Shown piece by piece: positions 7,659 through 15,378 of a DNA stretch of 17,592 nt. Source of the DNA: Lachnoclostridium sp. UBA7097 (lineage in GTDB: Bacteria; Bacillota; Clostridia; Lachnospirales; Lachnospiraceae); assembly GCA_002499945.1 (NCBI GenBank), contig DKYP01000128.1:1-17592 (forward strand), in the 5' to 3' direction. The first letter of the stretch is position 1; every line of letters begins with the position of its first letter. Both the position numbers and the translations under genes were made by a program. The notes beneath the pieces are model-generated. The model saw only the letters and a list, made by a program, of their open reading frames with translations. It was not told where the DNA came from and searched no databases.

Positions 7659-7719
7659 TGTTTTAACAATATTTTATATTGTTATTTCAATACAATATTA
7701 AGAAAAGGAGGGTGAAAAT

Positions 7720-8490
7720 GTGGGAAATGGCGTCTTAGATTTGCCGCAGGGACCCGCCAGGGTTTTTCTTGCTGGCAGCGGTGACCAGGTTGACTTCTTT
7801 ATAAGGGGTTATTCAAATACAAAGTTCTCATTCTTCGGGTGGGACGTGTATCTTACAACAACACATATATCAATGGTTATCGTTATTGCTGCCATACTCA
7901 TTTTTGCAGTATGTGCAAACCACGCTATTAAGAATGCAAATCCCAATAAAGTACCAGGACCGTTCCTGAATGTGGTTGAGCTTATAGTTGAATCGCTTGA
8001 CGGGATGGTAAGGGGCACAATGGGGCCTAAAAAGGCACTGGTTTTCAGAAACTATGTAAGTGCATTGTTTTTGTTTATACTTGCCTGTAACTTATCTGGA
8101 CTGCTGGGATTAAGACCGCCAACAGCAGATTTTGGTGTAACATTTCCTTTGGCAGTTATTACATGGGTAATGATTCAGTATAATGGATTTAAATACCAGG
8201 GAATGGGAAAGATTAAAGCTTTATTTGAGCCAATCTTTTTATTCTTCCCGATGAATCTTATTAGTGAATTTTCAACGCCTATATCAATGTCACTCCGTTT
8301 ATTTGGTAATATATTATCAGGTACGGTTATGATGGGGCTGCTTTATGGCCTGCTGCCGAGGGTCCTTACTCTTATATGGCCTGCCGCACTTCATGCATAC
8401 CTGGATGTATTTTCCGGGTGTATACAGGCATATGTATTCTGTATGTTGACAATGAGTTTTGTTTCTGATGCAATAGGGGAAGATGCTTAA
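7720..8490 (+). CDS. atpB: ATP synthase F0 subunit a
   Basis: This integral membrane stator subunit forms the two half-channels that pass the coupling ion to the c-ring. The 256-residue protein has five to six hydrophobic helices. The helix-4 motif SMSLRLFGNILSG contains the essential Arg (R193), which faces the c-ring carboxylate. NLSGLLGLRPPTAD and the C-terminal FSGCIQAYVFCML are also typical. The start is a GTG at 7720, 8 nt after AAGGAGG (7705-7711), and is the only plausible in-frame start. An ATG at 7718 overlaps it out of frame and gives only six codons. Followed by a 97-nt structured gap before atpE. Confidence 0.95.
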   Translation: MGNGVLDLPQGPARVFLAGSGDQVDFFIRGYSNTKFSFFGWDVYLTTTHISMVIVIAAILIFAVCANHAIKNANPNKVPGPFLNVVELIVESLDGMVRGTMGPKKALVFRNYVSALFLFILACNLSGLLGLRPPTADFGVTFPLAVITWVMIQYNGFKYQGMGKIKALFEPIFLFFPMNLISEFSTPISMSLRLFGNILSGTVMMGLLYGLLPRVLTLIWPAALHAYLDVFSGCIQAYVFCMLTMSFVSDAIGEDA

Positions 8491-8587
8491 AGCACAGGTG
8501 CGTAAGCATTACAAGAAATTTTTAATTTCACGAAATTTATAATTTCAAAAAGTTTTTAATTTAATGTTATTTTAAGGAGGATGTAAA
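8483..8587 (+). promoter_or_regulatory. atpB-atpE intercistronic hairpins and A/T-rich atpE translation region
   Basis: Three inverted repeats follow one another. ATGCTTA/TAAGCAT (8483-8489 and 8503-8509) overlaps the atpB stop and has an inner GCA/TGC pairing. GAAATT-TTT-AATTTC (8515-8529) and GAAATT-TAT-AATTTC (8532-8546) are near-copies of each other. A T/A-rich tract then leads into AAGGAGG (8574-8580), 7 nt before the atpE ATG. No T-tract terminator is present. By analogy with the U-rich enhancer before E. coli atpE, this could raise c-subunit synthesis or protect or process the mRNA; that is inference. Confidence 0.5.
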
Positions 8588-8851
8588 ATGAATATAACAA
8601 ATGAAGGTTTAGTATTAATGGGTTCTGCAATAGGTGCAGGGCTTGCAGTTATCGCTGGTATTGGTCCTGGTGTAGGACAGGGTATTGCTGCTGGTTATGG
8701 TGCTTCTGCAGTTGGACGTAACCCGGGTGCAAAGGGTGATATTATGTCAACTATGATTTTAGGACAGGCGGTAGCAGAAACAACTGGTCTTTATGGTCTT
8801 GTAGTTGCGTTAATCCTGTTATTCGCTAACCCACTTTATAGCAAACTTTAA
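8588..8851 (+). CDS. atpE: ATP synthase F0 subunit c, Na+-type
   Basis: This 87-residue hairpin of two membrane helices is the monomer of the rotor ring. Helix 1 has the glycine-rich GAGLAVIAGIGPGVGQG; the polar loop is RNPGAKGD; helix 2 has GQAVAETTGLYGLVVAL. The ion-binding carboxylate is E64. Q31, E64, T65 and Y69 occupy the positions of Q32, E65, S66 and Y70 in the Ilyobacter tartaricus Na+-binding c subunit. Proton-only c subunits usually lack this set. Na+ coupling is therefore predicted from family knowledge. There is one c gene only, with no duplicated or fused hairpins. The ribosome binding site is the strongest type in the operon, consistent with 10 or more copies per complex. Confidence 0.96.
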   Translation: MNITNEGLVLMGSAIGAGLAVIAGIGPGVGQGIAAGYGASAVGRNPGAKGDIMSTMILGQAVAETTGLYGLVVALILLFANPLYSKL

Positions 8852-8893
8852 TTTATGCAATTAACAGATTGCAGCAGAAAGGAGGCTTAAAAA

Positions 8894-9451
8894 GTGAGTG
8901 TTGTAATAAGAGTAGCATTGTCAGGCAGCGCACTTGGCGATTATATATTTGGTCTTGACCCGCAGCTTCTTGTTGATGCGGTTATAACCATGGTTGCGAT
9001 GTTTGCATTATTCCTTTTACTTTCTTACCTGCTCTTTAACCCTGCACGCAATATGCTGCAGAAAAGACAGGATTTCATTAAAGAACAGCTAGAAACAGCT
9101 GCTAAAGAAAAAGAGGATGCCATACAGTTTAAGTCAGAGTATGATGCAAAGCTTAAGGCAGCTGGCAAGGAAGCTGAGGAAATCCTTAGTGATACCCGTA
9201 AGAAGGCAATGAAGAAAGAAAATGCCATTATAAATGAAGCAAAAGAAGAATCTGCAAGAATCCTTGAAAGGGCAAACCGTGAGGTGGAACTTGAGAAAGC
9301 AAAGGTAAAAGATGATGTGAAGCAGGAAATTATTGCTGTTGCATCTGTTATGGCAGGCAAGATTGTTGCGTCTTCTTTGGATGATAAAAAACAGTCACAG
9401 TTAATTGCGGACACTTTAAAAGAGATGGGTGATGAAACATGGCTAAGTTAG
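8894..9451 (+). CDS. atpF: ATP synthase F0 subunit b
   Basis: Peripheral stalk subunit of 185 residues. One membrane helix (about 29-50, VDAVITMVAMFALFLLLSYL) is followed by FNPARNMLQKRQDFI, a common start of the b-type stalk, and then a long Lys/Glu/Ala-rich coiled coil to the C-terminus, which binds delta. The start is GTG at 8894, 8 nt after a strong AAAGGAGG. The stop overlaps the start of atpH by 13 nt, which suggests translational coupling. It is a single b-type gene, with no second b' copy. Confidence 0.93.
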   Translation: MSVVIRVALSGSALGDYIFGLDPQLLVDAVITMVAMFALFLLLSYLLFNPARNMLQKRQDFIKEQLETAAKEKEDAIQFKSEYDAKLKAAGKEAEEILSDTRKKAMKKENAIINEAKEESARILERANREVELEKAKVKDDVKQEIIAVASVMAGKIVASSLDDKKQSQLIADTLKEMGDETWLS

Positions 9452-9990
9452 TATCAAAGACATACGGCGATGCTTTGTTTGAAGTTGCCGTAGAAGAGGG
9501 CACGCTGGATACCATGCTTGAAGAAGTGGAGGCAGTTTTACAGGTGCTTAAGGAAAATGAAGAATATATTGGTCTTCTTGCACATCCTAAAATCCCTGTT
9601 GATGAAAAGAAAGCTATGGTGGAAAAGGCGTTTAAAGACAAAGTTTCACCTGAACTTACGGGATTTATTATAACTATTGTAGAAAAGGGACGTTTTACAG
9701 AAATAGAGGATATCCTTTCATACTTTATGTCAAGGGTATGGGAGGAAAAGAAGATTGGTGTTGCCTGTGTGACATCTGCTGCTGCTTTGTCAGAAACACA
9801 GAAGAAGGAAATAGAAGCTAAACTTCTTGAAACTACTTCATATGTGGAGTTCCGTATGGATTATGCTGTTAATCCTGCTTTGATTGGCGGCATGGTTATA
9901 AAAATAGGTGACAGGGTAGTGGACAGCAGTGTAAAGACAAAGCTGGAAAATATGGCAAAAGAACTTAATAAAATCCAGCTTTCTAATTAA
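9439..9990 (+). CDS. atpH: ATP synthase F1 subunit delta
   Basis: 183-residue soluble protein linking the b stalk to the top of the alpha3-beta3 head (OSCP family). The N-terminal helical domain (YGDALFEVAVEEG) and the C-terminal signature NPALIGGMVIKIGDRVVDSSV are typical and at the expected ends. The ATG lies inside the last codons of atpF (13-nt overlap). Two in-frame TAA codons end the gene (9988-9993), and atpA follows 26 nt later. Confidence 0.93.
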   Translation: MAKLVSKTYGDALFEVAVEEGTLDTMLEEVEAVLQVLKENEEYIGLLAHPKIPVDEKKAMVEKAFKDKVSPELTGFIITIVEKGRFTEIEDILSYFMSRVWEEKKIGVACVTSAAALSETQKKEIEAKLLETTSYVEFRMDYAVNPALIGGMVIKIGDRVVDSSVKTKLENMAKELNKIQLSN

Positions 9991-10016
9991 TAAATGAAGG
10001 AAGGTGCAAGAGTAAC

Positions 10017-11531
10017 ATGAATTTAAGACCTGAGGAAATCAGTTCTGTAATTAAAGAACAGATTAAGAACTATAGTACCAAGTTTGAGATTGCGGATACA
10101 GGTACTGTAATACAGGTTGCCGATGGTATTGCCCGTATTCATGGACTGGCAAAAGCTATGCAGGGTGAACTTCTGGAATTTCCGAATGAAGTTTATGGCA
10201 TGGTGCTTAACCTTGAAGAGGACAATGTCGGTGCTGTACTCTTAGGTGACCATAAGAATATTAATGAAGGTGACATTGTAAAGACTACAGGAAGGGTTGT
10301 TGAAGTTCCTGTTGGTGATGCAATGCTTGGACGTGTAGTTAATGCTCTTGGGCAGCCTATAGATGGAAAAGGACCTATTGAAACTAAAAAGACAAGGCAG
10401 ATTGAAAGGGTTGCATCAGGTGTTATTTCCAGAAAGTCAGTAGATACACCATTACAGACAGGTATTAAGGCTATTGACTCAATGGTTCCTATCGGAAGGG
10501 GGCAGCGTGAGCTTATAATTGGTGACCGCCAGACAGGAAAAACAGCTATTGCAGTTGATACAATTATTAACCAGAAAACTGAAAATGTATATTGTATATA
10601 TGTTGCTATAGGGCAGAAGGCTTCCACTGTGGCTTCTATTGTTAATAAGCTTGAAGAATACGGGGCTATGGATTATACAACTGTTGTTGCTTCTACAGCA
10701 AGTGAACTTGCGCCATTGCAGTATATTGCGCCATATTCAGGCTGTGCAATAGGTGAAGAATGGATGGAAGCTGGCAAGGACGTGCTTATAATCTATGATG
10801 ATTTAACAAAACACGCCGCTGCATACCGTACAATGGCACTTCTGCTTAAGCGTCCTCCTGGACGTGAGGCTTATCCTGGTGATGTATTCTATTTACATTC
10901 CAAGCTTCTTGAAAGGGCAGCAAGGCTTTCTGATAAGTTAGGCGGCGGTTCACTTACTGCGCTTCCTATTATAGAAACACAGGCAGGCGATGTATCAGCA
11001 TATATCCCTACTAATGTTATTTCTATAACAGACGGCCAGATTTACCTTGAAACAGAAATGTTTAATTCAGGTTTCCGCCCGGCTATTAATGCGGGACTGT
11101 CAGTATCCAGGGTTGGTGGTTCTGCACAGATTAAGGCAATGAAGAAGATTTCCGGGCCGATACGTATTGAGCTTGCGCAGTTCAGGGAACTTGCGGCTTT
11201 CTCACAGTTCAGTTCAGACCTTGACCCTGAAACAAAAGCACAGCTTGCACAGGGTGAAAGAATACGTGAAATATTAAAGCAGGACCAGTATAATCCTATG
11301 CCAGTAGAAAATGAGGTAATGATTATTTATGCTGCTACTAAGAAGTATCTTATTGATATAGAAGTAGAGGACATACTTGAATTTGAAAAGGGTCTTTTTG
11401 AATATATTGATACAAAATATCCTGAAGTACCAGAAGCTATACGTACAGATGGGGAGATTAAAGAGGATACTGAAAAGAAGCTGGTTAAGGGAATAGAGGA
11501 ATTTAAAGCGGATTTCACTAAAAACAGATAG
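10017..11531 (+). CDS. atpA: ATP synthase F1 subunit alpha
   Basis: 504-residue regulatory nucleotide-binding subunit, of full family length. The beta-barrel domain comes first, then Walker A GDRQTGKT (169-176), then the Walker B-type VLIIYDDLTKHA and the family signature PAINAGLSVSRVGGSAQ, which carries the conserved arginine finger. A GGAAGGTG ribosome binding site (9999-10006) is about 10 nt before the ATG. The C-terminal helical domain is complete. No oddities seen. Confidence 0.98.
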   Translation: MNLRPEEISSVIKEQIKNYSTKFEIADTGTVIQVADGIARIHGLAKAMQGELLEFPNEVYGMVLNLEEDNVGAVLLGDHKNINEGDIVKTTGRVVEVPVGDAMLGRVVNALGQPIDGKGPIETKKTRQIERVASGVISRKSVDTPLQTGIKAIDSMVPIGRGQRELIIGDRQTGKTAIAVDTIINQKTENVYCIYVAIGQKASTVASIVNKLEEYGAMDYTTVVASTASELAPLQYIAPYSGCAIGEEWMEAGKDVLIIYDDLTKHAAAYRTMALLLKRPPGREAYPGDVFYLHSKLLERAARLSDKLGGGSLTALPIIETQAGDVSAYIPTNVISITDGQIYLETEMFNSGFRPAINAGLSVSRVGGSAQIKAMKKISGPIRIELAQFRELAAFSQFSSDLDPETKAQLAQGERIREILKQDQYNPMPVENEVMIIYAATKKYLIDIEVEDILEFEKGLFEYIDTKYPEVPEAIRTDGEIKEDTEKKLVKGIEEFKADFTKNR

Positions 11532-11545
11532 AGAGGTGTTAGAAT

Positions 11546-12427
11546 ATGGCCTCAATGAGAGATATTAAAAGGCGTAAAGAAAGTGTCCAGAGCACTGGGC
11601 AGATTACGAAAGCTATGAAGCTTGTATCCTCTGTAAAGCTGCAGAAAGCCAAGGTTGGTGCAGAAGTTTCAAAGCCTTATTTTGAAACTATGTATGAAAC
11701 TGTTGCAGATATGATAGCTAAATCAGGACAGATGTCACATCCGTTTCTTCAGAAAAGCCAGTCTGATAAAAAGGCAGTTATAACTATTACTTCTAACAGG
11801 GGACTGGCAGGGGGATATAATTCCAACATAGTTAAAATGGTTTCTAAAGATGGACGCTTTAATAAAGAAGATACTGTTATCTATGCTGTAGGGACTAAAG
11901 GACGTGATTCCCTTTCAAGGCAGGGATATACAATAGCTGGTGATTATTCAGAGGCAATTAATGAGCCGCTTTATAGTGATGCAATGGAAATAGGCAAAGA
12001 GCTTTTAAGCAAGTTTTCAAGTGGTGAGATTGGTGAAATATATCTTGCATATACAATATTTAAAAATACTGTGGTGCAGATACCTACATTAATTAAACTG
12101 CTGCCTATTGATGCAGAGGATATAATTTCCGAACAGGAGGAAGAGCCTGAGAGCCCGCTTGACAAGATAACGCTTATGAATTATGAACCAGAGCCGGAGG
12201 AGGCACTTGATGCTATTATTCCTAAGTATATAAACAGCCTCGTGTTCGGCGGGCTGGTAGAGTCACATGCAAGTGAGAACGGTGCCCGTATGCAGGCAAT
12301 GGATTCTGCAACAAGCAATGCAGAAGATATGATTAGTGACCTGTCGCTTAAATATAACAGGGCAAGGCAGGCTTCCATTACACAGGAGCTTACGGAGATT
12401 ATAGCAGGTGCATCAGCTATTTCATAA
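11546..12427 (+). CDS. atpG: ATP synthase F1 subunit gamma
   Basis: Central rotor shaft of 293 residues. The N-terminal helix (MASMRDIKRRKESVQSTGQI, followed by TKAMKLVSS) and C-terminal helix (KYNRARQASITQELTEI) form the antiparallel coiled coil inserted in the head; both match the family. The middle Rossmann-like domain has SNRGLAGGYN. An acidic stretch around residues 191-220 (SEQEEEPESP and NYEPEPEEA) lies in the variable outer part. It starts 14 nt after atpA with AGAGGTG as ribosome binding site, and a 50-nt AT-rich gap follows. Confidence 0.96.
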   Translation: MASMRDIKRRKESVQSTGQITKAMKLVSSVKLQKAKVGAEVSKPYFETMYETVADMIAKSGQMSHPFLQKSQSDKKAVITITSNRGLAGGYNSNIVKMVSKDGRFNKEDTVIYAVGTKGRDSLSRQGYTIAGDYSEAINEPLYSDAMEIGKELLSKFSSGEIGEIYLAYTIFKNTVVQIPTLIKLLPIDAEDIISEQEEEPESPLDKITLMNYEPEPEEALDAIIPKYINSLVFGGLVESHASENGARMQAMDSATSNAEDMISDLSLKYNRARQASITQELTEIIAGASAIS

Positions 12428-12477
12428 CAATTTATAACCTTATTTTTTGTTTAATTATAATAAAAAGGAGAAAGACG

Positions 12478-13875
12478 ATGGCAGAATTAAATACAGGTAA
12501 GCTTACCCAGATTATCGGTGCCGTACTGGATATTAAATTTCCAGAAGGAAAACTTCCAGAAATCAACGATGCTATCAGAGTGCCATTAAATAATGGCGGA
12601 AAGCTCGTGGTTGAAGTTGCACAGCATCTGGGTGACGATACTGTGCGCTGTATTGCAATGGGGCCTACAGACGGGCTTGTGCGCGGCATGGAAGCCCAGG
12701 CAACAGGCGGCCCTATTATGGTACCAGTTGGTGAAGCTACATTAGGCCGTATGTTTAATGTGCTTGGTGAGCCTATTGACGAAAAGCCTGCCCCAACGGG
12801 GGTTAAATATGACCCAATCCACAGGAAAGCCCCAGCTTTTGAAGAACAGTCTACAACTACAGAAATCCTTGAAACAGGTATTAAAGTAGTTGATTTGCTC
12901 TGCCCGTACCAGAAGGGCGGTAAGACTGGGCTTTTTGGCGGTGCTGGTGTAGGCAAGACAGTATTAATACAGGAACTTATAACCAATATTGCACAGGAGC
13001 ACGGCGGATATTCAGTGTTTACCGGTGTAGGTGAGCGTACACGTGAGGGTAATGACCTTTACTATGAAATGATAGAATCAGGTGTTATTGATAAGACGAC
13101 AATGGTGTTCGGGCAGATGAATGAGCCGCCTGGGGCACGTATGAGGGTCGGGCTTACAGGGCTTACAATGGCAGAGAACTTCCGTGACCGTTCAGGTAAG
13201 GACGTACTTTTGTTTATTGATAATATTTTCCGTTTTACACAGGCTGGTTCAGAGGTTTCAGCGCTTCTTGGGCGTATGCCTAGTGCGGTTGGGTACCAGC
13301 CTACACTCCAGACAGAGATGGGTGCATTGCAGGAACGTATAACTTCTACAAAGAAAGGTTCTATTACATCAGTACAGGCTGTTTATGTACCTGCAGATGA
13401 CCTTACAGACCCGGCTCCTGCTAATACATTTGCACACCTTGATGCTACAACGGTTCTTTCACGTTCCATATCAGAACTTGGTATTTACCCGGCTGTAGAC
13501 CCTCTTGAGTCTACATCACGTATACTTGACCCGCATATAGTTGGTGAAGAGCATTATAAGACTGCACGTGGTGTACAGGAAATATTACAGAGGTATAAAG
13601 AACTCCAGGATATTATTGCAATCCTTGGTATGGACGAACTTTCAGAAGATGACAAGATTGTAGTAAACAGGGCAAGGAAAGTACAAAGGTTTTTATCACA
13701 GCCTTTCCATGTTGCAGAACAGTTTACAGGGCTTCCAGGGCAGTATGTGCCAGTAAGTGAAACGGTACGTGGCTTCCAGGAGATACTGGATGGCAAACAT
13801 GATGAAATCCCAGAAAACCTTTTCCTTAATGCCGGTACGATTGATGAGGTTGTCCAGAGAATGAAGTCCAGATAG
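12478..13875 (+). CDS. atpD: ATP synthase F1 subunit beta, catalytic
   Basis: 465-residue catalytic subunit of normal length. Walker A is GGAGVGKT (154-161); GERTREGNDLYYEM holds the catalytic glutamate; the Walker B region is VLLFIDNIFRFTQAGSEVS; ALLGRMPSAVGYQPTL is the family signature; DELSEDD near the end is the DELSEED-type lever contacting gamma. AAGGAG (12465-12470) lies 7 nt before the ATG. It forms the alpha3-beta3 hexamer with AtpA. Confidence 0.98.
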   Translation: MAELNTGKLTQIIGAVLDIKFPEGKLPEINDAIRVPLNNGGKLVVEVAQHLGDDTVRCIAMGPTDGLVRGMEAQATGGPIMVPVGEATLGRMFNVLGEPIDEKPAPTGVKYDPIHRKAPAFEEQSTTTEILETGIKVVDLLCPYQKGGKTGLFGGAGVGKTVLIQELITNIAQEHGGYSVFTGVGERTREGNDLYYEMIESGVIDKTTMVFGQMNEPPGARMRVGLTGLTMAENFRDRSGKDVLLFIDNIFRFTQAGSEVSALLGRMPSAVGYQPTLQTEMGALQERITSTKKGSITSVQAVYVPADDLTDPAPANTFAHLDATTVLSRSISELGIYPAVDPLESTSRILDPHIVGEEHYKTARGVQEILQRYKELQDIIAILGMDELSEDDKIVVNRARKVQRFLSQPFHVAEQFTGLPGQYVPVSETVRGFQEILDGKHDEIPENLFLNAGTIDEVVQRMKSR

Positions 13876-13888
13876 AAAGGAGATAAAT

Positions 13889-14299
13889 ATGGCTGACAAA
13901 ACGTTCAACTTACAGATTATCTCCCCTACACGTGTATTTTTTGATGGCGATGCAGAAATGGTAGAAATGAAAACTACAGAGGGCGAGATTGGTGTACTGG
14001 CCGGCCACATTCCTCTTACAGTTATTCTTGAGCCAGGCATACTCCGTATTAAACAGGCTGGTGGCAAAAAGGAAGCTGCACTCCATGATGGATTTGTTAA
14101 AATCACAAAAAGCAAAGTAACTATACTTGCTGAGTCATGTGAATGGCCAGATGAGATAGACGTAAACCGTGCCGAGGAGGCGAAAATGCGTGCGGAACGC
14201 CGTATAAAGAGCGGTGAAAAGTCTGTGGATATGATGCGTGCGGAACTTGCACTTAAAAAAGCACTTACAAGGATTGATATTGCAGGCAGGTATAAATAG
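13889..14299 (+). CDS. atpC: ATP synthase F1 subunit epsilon
   Basis: Last gene of the operon, 136 residues. The N-terminal beta-sandwich (FNLQIISPTRVFFDGDAEMV, then GEIGVLAGHIPL) contacts gamma and the c-ring. The C-terminal two-helix domain (NRAEEAKMRAERRI and MRAELALKKALTRI) is present, so the form that can inhibit ATP hydrolysis by an extended C-terminus is possible. Ribosome binding site AAAGGAG is just before the ATG, 13 nt after atpD. The stop codon lies in the loop of a 10-bp hairpin. Confidence 0.95.
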   Translation: MADKTFNLQIISPTRVFFDGDAEMVEMKTTEGEIGVLAGHIPLTVILEPGILRIKQAGGKKEAALHDGFVKITKSKVTILAESCEWPDEIDVNRAEEAKMRAERRIKSGEKSVDMMRAELALKKALTRIDIAGRYK

Positions 14300-14339
14300 A
14301 TTGATTATACTTTATACCTGAAAATACTTAAGGATAAAG
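14287..14339 (+). other. Two mutually exclusive hairpins at the atpC stop
   Basis: CAGGTATAAA (14287-14296) and TTTATACCTG (14311-14320) form a perfect 10-bp stem with the atpC stop in the 14-nt loop. The same right arm can instead pair downstream: CTTTATACCT (14310-14319, one bulged A) with AGGATAAAG (14331-14339). No T tract follows either, so neither is a standard intrinsic terminator. Possible roles are 3'-end protection or processing of the operon mRNA. Confidence 0.5.
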
Positions 14340-14352
14340 CAAAGGTTTGTGT

Positions 14353-14504
14353 GCTGGCAATTCCAAAGTGTTCCATGAACGGCACGTTCCCACTTGGACG
14401 CCATTTAAATACCGCAACGGATGCATAAAGTGCCCAAATACGGCACTTAAGCACCGGCGATTCCGTACAGCCGTTCATTGGAAGCACATTTGGAATTTGC
14501 CAGC
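14353..14504. repeat. 152-bp G+C-enriched imperfect palindrome, possible structured RNA or MITE-like element
   Basis: The outer arms at 14353-14383 and 14470-14504 are complementary over about 30 bp with a few one-base bulges (GCTGGCA...TGAACGGC against GCCGTTCA...TGCCAGC). Inside, AAGTGCC (14428-14434) and GGCACTT (14442-14448) form a 7-bp hairpin with loop CAAATAC, and ACGGA/TCCGT and TGC/GCA pairings extend it. The element is visibly richer in G+C than the very AT-rich flanks. A 60-codon minus-strand frame crosses it, but it runs through both palindrome arms and is unlikely to be a gene. No transposase or clear target duplication flanks it. It could be a 3'-UTR-derived RNA, an independent small RNA, or a non-autonomous mobile or interspersed repeat. 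Confidence 0.6.
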
Positions 14505-14528
14505 TAATTTACTCTTGGCATAATTATC

Positions 14529-14585
14529 AGCAAAAACTAGAAAAATCTCCAAATAATTTAACTTATCAGTTTAGTTGCTTTTTTT
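14529..14585 (+). terminator. Possible terminator of the ATP synthase transcript
   Basis: A run of seven T (14579-14585) follows an imperfect stem: AGCAA plus CTAGA (14529-14541, with an AAA bulge) against TTTAGTTGCT (14570-14579). The loop is long and the stem is GC-poor, so it would be a weak terminator. It is the first T tract preceded by a stem downstream of atpC. Confidence 0.35.
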
Positions 14586-14970
14586 AACATAAAAACCAGA
14601 CATGCAGTTTACATATTGCATTTTTATTCCAATTTATGTTTATTATAGAAAAAATGATGGCATTTTATAAAAAAATTTGATAAAATACTTTGTGTATAAA
14701 AATAAAATTTCTCAAAAAACAAAAAAATAGGCAAAATGTAACACTTTTGTAACAATTTCAAAAATCTTGGGGAAAATGCATACTCTGAAGCCTTATAAAA
14801 AGGAGCTTCCAGAAAGGCAGGTAGAAATGAATATAGCCCGTCATGTCCGTTTCATAAAAATATTTTCAAATATACTTCAGTAATGTATAATAGATGAAAA
14901 AAACACTGCTATTTTGTCTGAAAACAGTTGACTAAAGGATATAATAAATAATATATTTTAATGAAAATAA
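14586..14970. other. AT-rich non-coding stretch with small hairpins and a candidate promoter
   Basis: No credible gene is seen. Inverted repeats include AACATAAA/TTTATGTT (14586-14593, 14633-14640) with an inner ATGCA/TGCAT and T tract at 14602-14625, and a 9-bp stem with one bulge at 14787-14809 (GAAGCCTT...AAGGAGCTTC). A candidate promoter is TTTTCA (14863-14868), 17 bp, TATAAT (14886-14891), preceded by TG. It could drive the genes that follow. Confidence 0.4.
14820..14839 (+). repeat. 20-bp direct repeat, copy 1
   Basis: ggtagaaatgaatatagccc is identical to 16728-16747, in the same orientation. An ATG inside it starts an 18-codon frame (MNIARHVRFIKIFSNILQ) that I do not call a gene. It lies 10 nt after a bulged hairpin. 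Confidence 0.85.
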
Positions 14971-14973
14971 TAA

Positions 14974-15330
14974 CAATTAAAAAACTTCCAAATAAGCACA
15001 AAATTGTCAGATGCTTGTATAGATGTTATTAATAAAAGCGGACTTCCCTTATCCCAGTTGCAAGGAATAGATATTGATGATGATTTGAATATATATATTG
15101 TACGAAATGGGAATAATACTACAGAACAGCAGGCAAGACTTTCTGTGATTTTCCGAAGTTCTGGAATAACAAAGAATTATAACTTATCATGGGATGCTTC
15201 AGAGAAACTTGAAATTGAGGGTATACAAGTACGGACAAATAAAATATACATAGGGGCTGCACCATATGATAGTTCAAATAGAAACAAAGCATATATTTTT
15301 TCTATTAACAAAAGTGACATAAAAGAATAA
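14974..15330 (+). pseudogene. Start-less 3' fragment of a probable secreted-type protein
   Basis: The frame is open from 14974 (after a TAA at 14971) to a stop at 15330, but contains no ATG near its beginning and no ribosome binding site; a TTG at 15004 is the only early start-like codon and has no Shine-Dalgarno sequence. The encoded text (LSQLQGIDIDDDLNIYIVRN, then LEIEGIQVRTNKIYIGAA and AYIFSINKSDI) alternates short beta strands in the manner of a beta-propeller-like protein; the EGIQ...IYIG part recalls the C-terminal region of helveticin J-like proteins. That likeness is tentative. The most likely reading is the 3' remnant of a longer gene whose 5' part was lost by deletion or rearrangement. 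A TTG-started 108-residue protein cannot be excluded. Confidence 0.5.
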
Positions 15331-15378
15331 TATTAGATATTAATGAAAATAACATATATTTAAGAGGGTGACAGGGTA

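Noticed and set aside
14305..14487. 60-codon minus-strand frame in the palindrome downstream of atpC
   Set aside because: It crosses both palindrome arms, so its sequence is explained by the inverted repeat; it has no clear ribosome binding site. Such frames are often over-annotated in repeats.
14821..14883. 18-codon frame MNIARHVRFIKIFSNILQ as a small gene
   Set aside because: Its first codons are the 20-bp repeat, whose other copy is followed almost at once by a stop, and there is no proper ribosome binding site.
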